Below are positions 19,553-28,395 of a stretch of 60,217 nt of DNA, one piece after another. The notes under the pieces were generated by a model. It was given only the letters and a program-made list of their open reading frames with translations, searched no databases and was not told where the DNA came from. The DNA is from Sideroxydans sp. Its GTDB lineage: Bacteria > Pseudomonadota > Gammaproteobacteria > Burkholderiales > Gallionellaceae. The translations under genes and the position numbers were made by a program. The first letter of the stretch is position 1. Each line of letters starts with the position of its first letter. Location: assembly GCA_027310725.1 (NCBI GenBank), contig DAIDAG010000077.1, positions 1 to 60,217 on the forward strand. Reading direction: 5' to 3'.

Positions 19553-20262
19553 AGACCCGTCCGCACCGCAGCCGCCCCGGCACGCGCTTCCTCGCGCTCC
19601 CTGGTCTTCAGCGCGACCTTGTCGCGCAGGTAGAGCGGCAGCGCCAGCGCCGCATCCACCGCATTGCCCTTGGCGAATTCGACGGCCGCGATCTGCGCGA
19701 CGGCGCCGGCCCGGGGCACTAGCTGCATATCCATGCCGGACAACTGCCTGCCGTAACGTACCGATAAAGCTGTGTCATTCACCGCAAATCCGCTGCCTGC
19801 GCCGAACCAGCCATCCCCGGCGATATCCGGGGCCGTGTCCGCCCTGCACAGGCGGGGCGCAATCACCTCGATCCATCCGTCGTTTCGCTTCTCATACGCG
19901 GCGAGATACAGCTCGCCCATGCGCGCATCCAACGCCGCGATGACTTTGTCCCGTCCACTGGCCTGGGCCAGCGCTTCCAGCGTGCACACCCCGACAACTT
20001 TCACATCGGCCCCGAATGCCAGACCTTGAGCAACACCGCAGGCGATACGCACCCCGGTAAAGGATCCCGGCCCCTTGCCGAAGGCGATGCCATCTATATC
20101 CTGAATCCTGAATCCTGCATCCTGCAGTACTGCATCGATCATCGCCATCAGGACTTCGGAGTGTTTCTGCCCCACCAGTTCGCAGCGTTCGCTCACCTTG
20201 CCGTCCCGCCACAGCGCGGCCGAGCAATACTCGGTGGAAGTTTCGATCGCGAGGATATCCAT
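19549..20262 (-). CDS. tsaB: tRNA threonylcarbamoyladenosine biosynthesis protein TsaB
   Basis: Partner of TsaD and TsaE in making t6A at position 37 of tRNAs that read ANN codons. The 237-residue protein has the ASKHA-fold start [17 protein letters not shown], the HSEVLMAMID helix and the IDGIAFGKGPGSFTGVRI loop that identify TsaB. Its ATG overlaps the ispF stop by one base (TGATG), and its end overlaps rimI by four. Codons for LQDAGFRIQDIDG form a near-tandem repeat of GGATTCA (about 20095-20122), a spot prone to slippage, yet the protein there matches the family. Confidence 0.95.
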   Translation of the reverse strand: MDILAIETSTEYCSAALWRDGKVSERCELVGQKHSEVLMAMIDAVLQDAGFRIQDIDGIAFGKGPGSFTGVRIACGVAQGLAFGADVKVVGVCTLEALAQASGRDKVIAALDARMGELYLAAYEKRNDGWIEVIAPRLCRADTAPDIAGDGWFGAGSGFAVNDTALSVRYGRQLSGMDMQLVPRAGAVAQIAAVEFAKGNAVDAALALPLYLRDKVALKTREREEARAGAAAVRTGL

Positions 20263-20732
20263 CAGACCAGCAGCAGCGCCACTGCCTGTGCAGCGATCCC
20301 TTCACCGCGCCCGGTGTAACCGAGATGCTCGGTCGTCGTCGCCTTTACGTTCACCGCGTTATGCGCGATACCGAGATCGGCAGCGATATTGGTGATCATC
20401 TGCGGGATATGTGGTGCCATCTTCGGCGCCTGCGCGATGATGGTGGCGTCCACGTTGCCGATGCGAAAACCTGACGCCTCGATCTTGCGCGCGACGTCGC
20501 GCAACAGAAGCCGGCTGTCGATGTCCTTGTACCTGGCATCGGTATCGGCGAAGTGCTTGCCGATATCGCCCAGCGCCGCCGCGCCAAGCAGCGCGTCGCA
20601 GATGGCATGCAGCAACACGTCGGCATCGGAATGGCCGAGCAGCCCTTTGTCATAAGGGATATCCACCCCGCCGATAATGAGTTTGCGTTCCGCAACCAGT
20701 TGGTGAACGTCAAAGCCCTGTCCGATACGCAT
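20262..20732 (-). CDS. ispF: 2-C-methyl-D-erythritol 2,4-cyclodiphosphate synthase
   Basis: Cyclises CDP-methylerythritol phosphate in the MEP isoprenoid pathway. The 156-residue enzyme begins [12 protein letters not shown] with the metal ligands D8 and H10. [32 protein letters not shown] contains the third ligand histidine and the DALLGA signature, and the C-terminal [20 protein letters not shown] block is typical. I start it at 20732; an open extension to 20813 is translation of the palindromic repeat between ispD and ispF. The pair ispD-ispF is on one strand, followed without a gap by tsaB. Confidence 0.97.
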   Translation of the reverse strand: MRIGQGFDVHQLVAERKLIIGGVDIPYDKGLLGHSDADVLLHAICDALLGAAALGDIGKHFADTDARYKDIDSRLLLRDVARKIEASGFRIGNVDATIIAQAPKMAPHIPQMITNIAADLGIAHNAVNVKATTTEHLGYTGRGEGIAAQAVALLLV

Positions 20733-20745
20733 ATTGCTTTCCTCC

Positions 20746-20819
20746 TGTAGGGTGGGCGCGACTCTGTGCCCACGCGGTACTGAACTCAGCGTGGGCACAA
20801 AAAACGTACCCACCCTACC
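20746..20819. repeat. Palindromic repeat between ispD and ispF
   Basis: The outer arms TGTAGGGTGGG and CCCACCCTAC enclose an inner perfect pair, GTGCCCACGC (20766-20775) and GCGTGGGCAC (20789-20798). The unit of about 74 bases forms a long two-step hairpin. Its outline (TGTAGG-T/GGG ends, self-complementary halves) matches the repeat at 5949-6039, so both probably belong to one dispersed palindrome family. It occupies the whole ispD-ispF gap and touches the last codons of ispD. Confidence 0.75.
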
Positions 20820-21495
20820 TGTTTGTGTTTAACAACAATTCCGCCAGTTCGATGTCCTGCGGATAGGTCACCTTGAAATTGCTGGTATCGCTCGCCACCA
20901 GCTTCGGCTGCAGGCCCATCGCTTCGATGGCCGAGGCGTCGTCGGTGACATTGTTACTGTGCGCCAGCGCTTCCGTCAGCAATCCGGCACGGAACATCTG
21001 CGGCGTTTGCGCCTGCCACAGGCCTTCGCGCGGCTCGGTGTGGGCGATGCGCTGCTGGGCATCGGCACGCTTCAGGGTATCTGCCACCGGCACCGCAAGG
21101 ATGCCGCCGACCGGATCGTCGCGCAGTTCGCTGATCATGCGCGCCAGCAGATGCGCGCTCAGGCAGGGGCGTGCGGCATCGTGCACCAGCACCCAGTCGT
21201 CCGGTTCCAGCTCCGAGACCAACAGGCCGTTCGCCACGCTCTCGGCACGCGTCTTTCCGCCGCAATACAGCGGTGCCAGCTTGCCCGCGCAATGCGACCA
21301 GTCATAGCGCGCGAAATATTCGTCGTCCGGCGCCAGAACCACGAACACGGTCTTGATATTGGTGTTGGCGCACAAAGTGGATAGCGCGTGCCAGATCATG
21401 GGCCGACCGGCCAGATCGAGATATTGCTTGGGCAACTCGTTACCCATGCGTGCGCCGAAACCGGCAGCGGGGACTAAAGCGTGGAATTCAGACAT
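20815..21495 (-). CDS. ispD: 2-C-methyl-D-erythritol 4-phosphate cytidylyltransferase
   Basis: Joins CTP to methylerythritol phosphate, the third step of the MEP pathway. The 226-residue protein shows the nucleotide loop [20 protein letters not shown], the [13 protein letters not shown] block, [10 protein letters not shown] for the metal-cytidine site and TLKR near the substrate site, with [17 protein letters not shown] at the end. It is divergent from mfd, with about 70 bases between the two starts, and is followed by ispF after a palindromic repeat. Confidence 0.97.
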   Translation of the reverse strand: MSEFHALVPAAGFGARMGNELPKQYLDLAGRPMIWHALSTLCANTNIKTVFVVLAPDDEYFARYDWSHCAGKLAPLYCGGKTRAESVANGLLVSELEPDDWVLVHDAARPCLSAHLLARMISELRDDPVGGILAVPVADTLKRADAQQRIAHTEPREGLWQAQTPQMFRAGLLTEALAHSNNVTDDASAIEAMGLQPKLVASDTSNFKVTYPQDIELAELLLNTNR

Positions 21496-21532
21496 AAGCG
21501 AATTGTAAAACAGGAATGCTGGCCGGGTGGCT

Positions 21533-21538
21533 TATAAT
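21533..21538 (+). promoter_or_regulatory. Probable -10 box for mfd
   Basis: A perfect TATAAT lies 28 bases ahead of the mfd ATG at 21566, in the ispD-mfd divergent gap. No good -35 is found at the normal spacing (TTGTAA at 21503-21508 is too far), so the promoter may be weak or activator-dependent. The box also argues against the in-frame GTG at 21527 as start of mfd. Confidence 0.5.
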
Positions 21539-21565
21539 GCGCGCCTTTGTTTCAGGCCTGTTTCA

Positions 21566-24500
21566 ATGCTGTTCACCTCCAAAAATTCCCGCCCGCGCTA
21601 CGCCAACCTCCAGGGTTCATCCGACGCGCTGGCCCTGGCGCAATACGCCGCGCTGCACTCCCCTCTGGTGGTGATCGCCGCGAATGCGCTGGAAGCGCAA
21701 CGGCTGATGGAAGAGATTCCGTTCTTTGATCCCAAGCTGCGCGTGCACCTTCTCCCGGACTGGGAAACGCTGCCCTACGACCACTTCTCGCCGCATCAGG
21801 ACCTGATCTCCGAGCGTCTCGCCACGCTGCACCATATCCGCAGCCATGCCAGCGACGTGGTCATCGTACCCATCACCACCGCGCTATATCCGCTGCCGCC
21901 GGTCGAACATCTGGCCGCCTATACCTTCTTCCTCAAACGCGGCGAAAAACTGAATGTTGCCCAACTGCGCGAACAAATGACGTTCGCCGGTTATAACCAT
22001 GTACAGCAGGTACTCACCCCCGGTGAATACTGCGTGCGCGGCGGCATCATCGACCTGTTCGCCATGGGCAGTGTGCTGCCCTACCGCATCGACCTGTTCG
22101 ACGACGAGATCGAGACCATCGCCACCTTCGATGTGGATACCCAGCGCACCTTGTATCCCGTGCCGGAGATACGCATGTTGCCCGCGCGCGAGTTTCCGAT
22201 GGACGAGAAAGGCCAGGCGACCTTTCGCCAGAACTTCCGCGACCGTTTCGAGGGCGATCCATCCAAGTCGCGCATATATAAAGATGTGAGCAAAGGCATC
22301 GCCCCGGCAGGCATCGAGTATTACCTGCCGCTGTTCTTCGACAAGACCGCGACACTGTTCGACTACCTGCCGAAGAACGCGACGCTGTGCCTGCACCACA
22401 ACGTGGACGAGGCAATCGCCACTTTCGGCAAAGATGCGGCTTCGCGCTACAACCTGCTGCGCGGCGATCCGCAACACCCGCTGCTGGAAACGAAGGAATT
22501 GTTTCTGGATGGGGAGCAGTTCTTTATCCGGGCGAAGGAATTTGCGCGGCTGGATATTCTTCCCTCTACCACCGGGGGAGGGACTGAGGGAGGGGGAAAT
22601 CTCTTCGCGGAAAGCGCCCCCTCCCTACCCCTCCCCCGGGGGGAGAGGGAACCAAAAACACTCACGCCCTGCGCTACTTCGCCCATCCCGCCCATCGCCG
22701 TAGACCGCAAGGCCGAAGTCCCCACCCACGCCTTCCAGAATTTCCTGCAAACCTACACCGGACGCACCCTGCTGCTCGCCGACAGCCTCGGCCGCCGCGA
22801 GATCATGTCAGGCTACCTGAAGGAGTACGGCCTGCTGCCCGCCGTGTGCGAAGACTACGCATCTTTCCTCTCCAGCAAAGAGAAATTCATGCTCGGCGTC
22901 GGCCCCATCCAGATCGGCTTCGCACTGCCGAATGACAAGCTCGCCATCGTCACCGAAACCGAGCTTTATGCCGCCCAGCCCAGAAGCCGCGCCGCGCGCG
23001 CTGCGAAGAAGAGCAACGTGGAAGGCATGCTGCGCGACCTGTCCGAGCTCAAGCCGGGCGATCCGGTGGTGCACGAGCAGCACGGCATCGCGCGTTACCG
23101 GGGACTGGTAAATCTCGATCTCGGCGAGGGTGAAAACGAATTCCTGCTGCTGGAATATGCGGGAGAAGACAAACTCTACGTTCCCGTATCGCAACTGCAT
23201 GTCATCAGCCGTTACAGCGGCGGCTCACCGGAGGCTGCACCGCTGCACAAACTCGGAACGGGCACCTGGGACAAAGCCAAGCGCCGCGCCATGCAGCAGG
23301 TGCGCGACACCGCCGCCGAACTGCTGAACATCTACGCCCAGCGCGCCACGCGCAAAGGGCACGCCTTCAAGCTCACCTATCACGACTACGAAGCCTTCGC
23401 CGCCGGTTTCGGTTTCGAAGAGACCGCCGATCAGGCCGCCGCCATCGAAGCCGTGCTGCTCGACCTGCAATCCGGCAAGCCGATGGACCGCCTCATCTGC
23501 GGCGATGTGGGCTTCGGCAAAACCGAAGTCGCCTTGCGCGCAGCCTTTGTCGCGGTGATGGATGGCAAGCAGGTGGCGGTGCTGGTGCCCACCACTCTCT
23601 TGGCCGAACAACACTTCCAGAATTTTTCAGACAGATTCGCCGACTGGCCGATCAAGATCGCCGAGTTGTCGCGCTTCCGCTCTGCCAAGGAGGTGACGCA
23701 GGCGCTGAAGGACCTGGCCGACGGCAAGCTGGACATCGTCATCGGCACGCACAAGCTGATCCAGAAGGACGTGAAGTTCCACAACTTGGGCTTGGTCATC
23801 CTCGACGAGGAACATCGCTTCGGCGTGCAACAGAAAGAACGTCTCAAGGCGCTACGCGCCGAAGTGGACGTACTCACGCTCACCGCCACGCCGATCCCGC
23901 GCACGCTGGCGATGTCGCTGGAAGGCCTGCGCGATTTCTCGGTGATTGCCACCGCACCGCAACGCCGCCTTTCCATCAAGACCTTCGTCAGCAGCTTCAG
24001 CCAGGGCATCATCCGCGAAGCCGTGCTGCGCGAACTCAAACGCGGCGGGCAGGTGTACTTCCTGCACAACGAAGTCGACACCATCAACAACATGCTGGAA
24101 AAACTGGAGGCCCTGCTGCCGGAAGCGCGCATCCGCGTGGCCCACGGGCAGATGGGAGAACGCGACCTGGAAGCGGTGATGCGCGACTTCACCCACCAGC
24201 GCTTCAACGTGCTGCTGTGCTCCACGATTATTGAAACCGGAATTGACGTTCCGACCGCCAACACCATCATCATGAACCGCGCCGACCGTTTCGGCCTCGC
24301 GCAACTGCACCAGTTGCGCGGCCGCGTCGGGCGTTCGCACCACCAGGCCTATGCATATCTCTTGGTAGACAGCATGGACGGCCTCACCGCACAGGCAAAG
24401 AAACGCCTCGAAGCGATCCAGGCCATGGAACAACTGGGCAGCGGCTTTTTCCTCGCCATGCACGACCTGGAGATACGCGGCGCGGGCGAAGTCTTGGGTG

Positions 24501-25048
24501 AATCGCAAAGCGGCGAAATGCAAGAGATCGGCTTCAGCCTCTACAACGACATGCTGAGTGCCGCCATCTCCTCGCTCCGGCAAGGCCACGAGCCGGACAT
24601 GGCGCACCCGCTGGGGGTGACCACCGAGATCAATCTTCACACGCCGGCACTGCTGCCCAACGACTACTGCGGCGACATTCACCAGCGCCTCGTCATCTAC
24701 AAGCGATTGGCAAACTGCAATACACAGGAAGACCTGGACGACATGCAGCAGGAGCTCATCGACCGCTTCGGCCTGTTGCCAGAACCGGCCCAGATTCTGC
24801 TCGACAGCCACCGCCTGCGCATCCTTGCCAAGCCGCTGGGCATCAGCAAGGTGGATGCGTCATCGGAAGCCATCGTTATCCAGTTCGTGCCGAATCCGCC
24901 CATCGACCCGATGAAAGTCATCACCATGATCCAGAGCAAGCGGCACATCAAGATGGCGGGGCCGGACAAACTGAAGATTGATTTGAAGTATGGGGATTTG
25001 GGGCAGAGAGTGTTGGCGGTTAAAAACTTTTTCAACGAATTGAAGTGA
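21566..25048 (+). CDS. mfd: Transcription-repair coupling factor Mfd, with in-frame palindromic insertion
   Basis: Displaces stalled RNA polymerase and recruits UvrA to lesions. About 1,160 residues: N-terminal UvrB-like domains (LPDWETLPYDHFSPHQDLISERL, then the YCVRGGIIDLF region); the RNA-polymerase interaction domain (LKPGDPVVHEQHGIARYRGL); a RecG-like motor with Walker A GDVGFGKTE, DEEH box (ILDEEHRFGV), TATPIPRTLAMSL and QLRGRVGRS; and a C-terminal TRCF domain. The start is ATG 21566, since the GTG at 21527 lies upstream of the -10. Around residues 330-375 (nt 22560-22690) the protein has a Gly/Pro/Ser-rich insert encoded by a palindromic repeat, in a region expected to be a linker. The frame is intact, so Mfd is probably functional. 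Confidence 0.95.
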   Translation: MLFTSKNSRPRYANLQGSSDALALAQYAALHSPLVVIAANALEAQRLMEEIPFFDPKLRVHLLPDWETLPYDHFSPHQDLISERLATLHHIRSHASDVVIVPITTALYPLPPVEHLAAYTFFLKRGEKLNVAQLREQMTFAGYNHVQQVLTPGEYCVRGGIIDLFAMGSVLPYRIDLFDDEIETIATFDVDTQRTLYPVPEIRMLPAREFPMDEKGQATFRQNFRDRFEGDPSKSRIYKDVSKGIAPAGIEYYLPLFFDKTATLFDYLPKNATLCLHHNVDEAIATFGKDAASRYNLLRGDPQHPLLETKELFLDGEQFFIRAKEFARLDILPSTTGGGTEGGGNLFAESAPSLPLPRGEREPKTLTPCATSPIPPIAVDRKAEVPTHAFQNFLQTYTGRTLLLADSLGRREIMSGYLKEYGLLPAVCEDYASFLSSKEKFMLGVGPIQIGFALPNDKLAIVTETELYAAQPRSRAARAAKKSNVEGMLRDLSELKPGDPVVHEQHGIARYRGLVNLDLGEGENEFLLLEYAGEDKLYVPVSQLHVISRYSGGSPEAAPLHKLGTGTWDKAKRRAMQQVRDTAAELLNIYAQRATRKGHAFKLTYHDYEAFAAGFGFEETADQAAAIEAVLLDLQSGKPMDRLICGDVGFGKTEVALRAAFVAVMDGKQVAVLVPTTLLAEQHFQNFSDRFADWPIKIAELSRFRSAKEVTQALKDLADGKLDIVIGTHKLIQKDVKFHNLGLVILDEEHRFGVQQKERLKALRAEVDVLTLTATPIPRTLAMSLEGLRDFSVIATAPQRRLSIKTFVSSFSQGIIREAVLRELKRGGQVYFLHNEVDTINNMLEKLEALLPEARIRVAHGQMGERDLEAVMRDFTHQRFNVLLCSTIIETGIDVPTANTIIMNRADRFGLAQLHQLRGRVGRSHHQAYAYLLVDSMDGLTAQAKKRLEAIQAMEQLGSGFFLAMHDLEIRGAGEVLGESQSGEMQEIGFSLYNDMLSAAISSLRQGHEPDMAHPLGVTTEINLHTPALLPNDYCGDIHQRLVIYKRLANCNTQEDLDDMQQELIDRFGLLPEPAQILLDSHRLRILAKPLGISKVDASSEAIVIQFVPNPPIDPMKVITMIQSKRHIKMAGPDKLKIDLKYGDLGQRVLAVKNFFNELK
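22560..22651. repeat. Palindromic repeat inside the mfd coding sequence
   Basis: The arm starting TTCCCTCTACCACCGGGGGA at 22560 is complemented by the arm ending CCCCCGGGGGGAGAGGGAA at 22651, with an inner GAGGGAGGGGG/CCCCCTCCCT pairing around a short AT-containing loop. The roughly 92-base unit is read through in frame as a low-complexity TGGGTEGGG...SLPLPRGERE segment. Elements of this form are normally intergenic, so its presence inside an essential-type repair gene without a frameshift is noteworthy. Confidence 0.8.
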
Positions 25049-25079
25049 ACGTGCTACCGTCAGATCAAAGGGAGTTGAG

Positions 25080-26684
25080 ATGAGTACTCAAGGGAAGCTA
25101 ACACTGCGAAACTACCGCTGTTTCGACTGGGAAAACCCAGCTGTCTTAGAGTTTGGCAATGGTTTTACCGCATTCGTTGGGCCAAATAATTCGGGCAAAT
25201 CTGCCGCATTGCGATCCGTTTATGAATTGCGCAATTTATTTGGTAATTTTATTGGACTAGTCGGTCAAAACGCAGGCTTTCAGCCACAAGGAACTACTGA
25301 TGTCGCGGAACTAAGCAACGATAGTGATCCAACTAAATTTCAATGCGAAATTGAAATCACAGAATATGAACGTCCACAGCCAAATCATGCATCCATTGCC
25401 ATTGCAGTAACTCTTGAATGTCGCAACCAATTAGTAACCATCATAAAAATTAAAGCAATTTCTCATACCGGTGAATTTGTTCAATATGATGGGCCACCAA
25501 CACAACAAGGTATAGTCAGCATAAATGCGACAAGAGTTGGATGGCCGTACCCGAATGGACCTATTGACCTAACTGACCTAAACAATTTTGCAGGTGAGTT
25601 ATATCGATCGAAATATTTTCCAGCTTTTAGGAACGCTATCAACGAGGGGGCAAGCAATTACTATGACCTTCCTGTTGGAACCGCCTTGGTTGCAACTTGG
25701 GATCAATGGAAGGCAGGCAGCTTGCGCTCTCAAAAAATCGCGATTAGTCGCGTTGAAGATGAAATTGCAGCGTTGCTTGGTTTCAAGTCGCTACAAATTA
25801 ACGCAGACCAGTCTGGAAAAACGCTGGACATTAACATTGATGGCCGACCACAGAAACTGTATGAGGTGGGCGCTGGCGTAGCACAACTCATTATCGTTCT
25901 CGCAGCCGCTCTCGTGCACAAACCACCGTACATCTTAATTGATGAGCCTGAACTGAGTTTGCATCCTGCTTTGCAACTCAGTTTTTTAGCAACACTTGGC
26001 TCTTACGCCACTAAAGGTCTTCTCTATTCAACACATTCAATCAGCTTAGCCCGAAGCACAGCACAGCGAATATACGCGGTTAAGAAAATCAAGAATGGTT
26101 CATCAAAGATGCACCCATTCGGTGATAACGTCATCAATTTTGGCAGTTGGCTTGGCGAGTTAAGTTATTCCAGCAGAGTTGATCTTGGCTGCGAAGGACT
26201 GCTTCTTGTTGAGGGCCCTACGGACGTTTTGTTTTTCCAAGAATTCTTACGAAAGATACAGAAAGATCACAAGTATGTCCTAATGCAGCTTGGTGGCTCA
26301 TCACTTATTAACGCAGGTGTAGCGCAACATCTTTCAGAACTTCATAGAATTATCGATCCATCAAAGATTCGAGTATTCATCGACAGTGAAAAGGAATCTG
26401 TCGATGCCCCACTCGCAGCAGACCGTGTAGCTTTCGTAAATGAATGCAACAAGATTGGAATCAAAGTTCAGGTCTCGGAAAGGCGAGCGACAGAAAATTA
26501 TTTCGAACGCAACGGAATTCAGAAAGCGTTGATGAGCACAGAATATAAACCACTTGAGCATTATCAAAAATTAAAAGACGCCCCTAAACACTGGCACAAA
26601 TCAAACAACTGGCGCATTGCTCGCGAAACCGAATTCAAAGACATCGAAAAAACAGATCTAGGTCAGTTTCTACTTTCGCTCTGA
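25080..26684 (+). CDS. OLD-family ATP-dependent nuclease (AAA ATPase plus TOPRIM)
   Basis: A 534-residue protein with an SMC/ABC-type ATPase: Walker A GPNNSGKS at 34-41 and Walker B ILIDEPELSLHP near 284-295, with the H-loop in LLYSTHSISLARS. A C-terminal TOPRIM-like domain follows, with the glutamate motif LLLVEGPTDVLFFQEFL near 373-390 and the acidic FIDSE near 431 in place of a canonical DxD. This is the layout of overcoming-lysogenisation-defect nucleases, many of which act in phage defence. No helicase (GajB-like) or second effector lies beside it, so it would be a stand-alone class-1 type. Codon use is much more AT-rich than mfd upstream, and it sits as a single-gene islet. Ribosome site AAAGGGAG at 25068-25074. 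Confidence 0.85.
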   Translation: MSTQGKLTLRNYRCFDWENPAVLEFGNGFTAFVGPNNSGKSAALRSVYELRNLFGNFIGLVGQNAGFQPQGTTDVAELSNDSDPTKFQCEIEITEYERPQPNHASIAIAVTLECRNQLVTIIKIKAISHTGEFVQYDGPPTQQGIVSINATRVGWPYPNGPIDLTDLNNFAGELYRSKYFPAFRNAINEGASNYYDLPVGTALVATWDQWKAGSLRSQKIAISRVEDEIAALLGFKSLQINADQSGKTLDINIDGRPQKLYEVGAGVAQLIIVLAAALVHKPPYILIDEPELSLHPALQLSFLATLGSYATKGLLYSTHSISLARSTAQRIYAVKKIKNGSSKMHPFGDNVINFGSWLGELSYSSRVDLGCEGLLLVEGPTDVLFFQEFLRKIQKDHKYVLMQLGGSSLINAGVAQHLSELHRIIDPSKIRVFIDSEKESVDAPLAADRVAFVNECNKIGIKVQVSERRATENYFERNGIQKALMSTEYKPLEHYQKLKDAPKHWHKSNNWRIARETEFKDIEKTDLGQFLLSL

Positions 26685-26782
26685 CTCTCCAACTCGCGTA
26701 AGACTTTAAAGCAGGGTGGCAATAAGCCTGCTACCGATGTTTTTCTTGCTCATGTTCGTCTCCTAAACATGCAGCCCTAAAA

Positions 26783-27283
26783 TCAGGCCGTTGCATTGAT
26801 CTCCTCAATGATCTTCAGGAGTATGGACAAACGGTCCGGACTGTTCGCTTCGGTAGCCGCGTAGATATTTTTCAGGCAAAGCTGAAGGTTCTTTTCGTTC
26901 TTGCATCCGCCGAGTTCATCCACAAATGTTTGCGACTGCGTTCCAAAGCTGTCCACACAGAAATCGACCAGCAGGAATTTTGCCTCGGAAATGATGATGC
27001 CTTCCAGCAGCTGGATATTGCTGCCGGAGGAGAGTGAAGCTGCAGCGCGCGCAACGGTTCCGCCGTTTATGTCAACAAATCCTTCGCCGGCGAGTTCATT
27101 GACGATCTGGATGACTTCATCCCGATTGAAAAGTTGTTGTTGCTTTTGCAGGACGTACTCGACCGTTTGCGGTTTCCCCAGCAGAATGAGCACGCTTCTT
27201 TGGCGGATATTCACCTTGTATGTTCGATTCAACGCTTCATCCACCCCCTTGGGGGTGAGGGACAAGGTATCCGATAAATTCAT
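26783..27283 (-). CDS. Small protein with winged-helix-like N-terminus, unknown function
   Basis: A 166-residue soluble protein. Residues 1-75 (LSLTPKGVDEALNRTYKVNIRQRSVLILLGKPQTVEYVL, then FNRDEVIQIVNELAGEGFVD) look like a winged-helix module seen at the start of various betaproteobacterial regulators. The rest is alpha-helical, with no enzymatic motif, and ends in KIIEEINATA. No DNA-binding role is proven. It lies on the same strand as the Cache-HAMP protein, about 58 bases downstream of it, and the two may form a small signalling pair. A weak GCAGG/CCTGC hairpin lies beyond its 3' end, near 26712-26735. Confidence 0.65.
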   Translation of the reverse strand: MNLSDTLSLTPKGVDEALNRTYKVNIRQRSVLILLGKPQTVEYVLQKQQQLFNRDEVIQIVNELAGEGFVDINGGTVARAAASLSSGSNIQLLEGIIISEAKFLLVDFCVDSFGTQSQTFVDELGGCKNEKNLQLCLKNIYAATEANSPDRLSILLKIIEEINATA

Positions 27284-27341
27284 ATTTATCTCTCAAACAT
27301 TCATGAAATAAACGTCAGGGCCAGCTTATTCTCGACGGCGA

Positions 27342-28304
27342 TTACGACTTGAACCGAGACACCGATTTCCCGAGGATATCCGCGATCTTCCACAATTTCT
27401 GGATGGACTTGAGCATATTGTTCAAGTCGTCGTCCGATTTTGACTGTGCGTAGGTTTTGGTGCTGGCATTGAAGATTTGAATCTGCTCATCCAGGGAGGC
27501 CGTGTTTTCCTGGATCGCCGAAGTGATGTTTTTGAGTTTCATCTGCATCAACTTCAGGGATGCCATCAGACTGCTGCTGTCATCTTCTTTCAGCTTGATT
27601 TCCACCGCCAGATCGCCATTGGCGATCTTTCTCATGGATTCAGCCGCATCATGCGGTTCGCCACCCAATTGCCTGAGAATGCCGCGCGCCAGCACAACCG
27701 CCAGGGCTATCACGGCCAGCAGGACGATGCCGCCGATGACGAGGAATTGTATGAGGTGATGCCAATAAGCCCGGTCGATGTCGTCGACAAAATCGCCGCT
27801 GCCTATCACCCAGTTCCAGTCGGGAACACGCTGGATCGCACTGAGCTTCGGCACCATGACGTCGCCGTTGGGACGTTTGGTATATATCGAGACGAATGCG
27901 AAGTTGGTATTGTGCAGTGCCTGCAAATAGACATCCGTAACAGCCTGACCGTCGGGCAGCGTGCCGCCGTCGCTTTCCTTGTTCTCCTTGCGCGGATCGG
28001 GATGCACAAGAGACATCCTCAGATTGTCGCCGGTACGGACAAAAACATAGTTCTCGCCGTCGCGCATCGCACGCATGGCATCCTTGGCCGCCGTCTGTGC
28101 ATCATCCCGTGAGAGCTTGCCGGATCTTTCCAGGTCCTGATAATGCTCCACTTGCCTGGTTGCCATTTTCACCAGCAATTGCATCGATTGTTGTCGCTCC
28201 TGCAACATCGTGCTGCGCAAGGACGTCACGGCAAAGCCACCCAATAGCACCATGCCGGTTACCGCACCGAAAACGATCAACAGCAGCTTGGTTAACAGTT
28301 TCAT
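27342..28304 (-). CDS. Cache-HAMP membrane sensor lacking an output domain
   Basis: A 320-residue protein. A first helix (residues 5-28) is followed by a periplasmic single-Cache sensor (YVFVRTGDNLRMSLVHP, then DWNWVIGSGDFVDDI, the typical sCache_2 pattern), a second helix around 185-208 (FLVIGGIVLLAVIALAVVLA) and a HAMP domain. After HAMP there is only a short helical tail; the long coiled-coil signalling hairpin of chemotaxis receptors is missing, as are kinase and cyclase domains. It may modulate a partner or be a receptor that lost its output. The downstream small winged-helix-like protein is a candidate partner by position only. Confidence 0.8.
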   Translation of the reverse strand: MKLLTKLLLIVFGAVTGMVLLGGFAVTSLRSTMLQERQQSMQLLVKMATRQVEHYQDLERSGKLSRDDAQTAAKDAMRAMRDGENYVFVRTGDNLRMSLVHPDPRKENKESDGGTLPDGQAVTDVYLQALHNTNFAFVSIYTKRPNGDVMVPKLSAIQRVPDWNWVIGSGDFVDDIDRAYWHHLIQFLVIGGIVLLAVIALAVVLARGILRQLGGEPHDAAESMRKIANGDLAVEIKLKEDDSSSLMASLKLMQMKLKNITSAIQENTASLDEQIQIFNASTKTYAQSKSDDDLNNMLKSIQKLWKIADILGKSVSRFKS

Positions 28305-28395
28305 TCAGCACTCCCTTATGAATTAATTTCGACATGCAACAACAATAATCGGGACAGTATATTTTCAATCCGTTACAACTGCAGCTATATCTTTA

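Noticed and set aside
20733-20813. 27-residue extension of IspF
   Set aside because: Encoded by the palindromic repeat between ispD and ispF; all IspF proteins begin MRIGxGxDxH.
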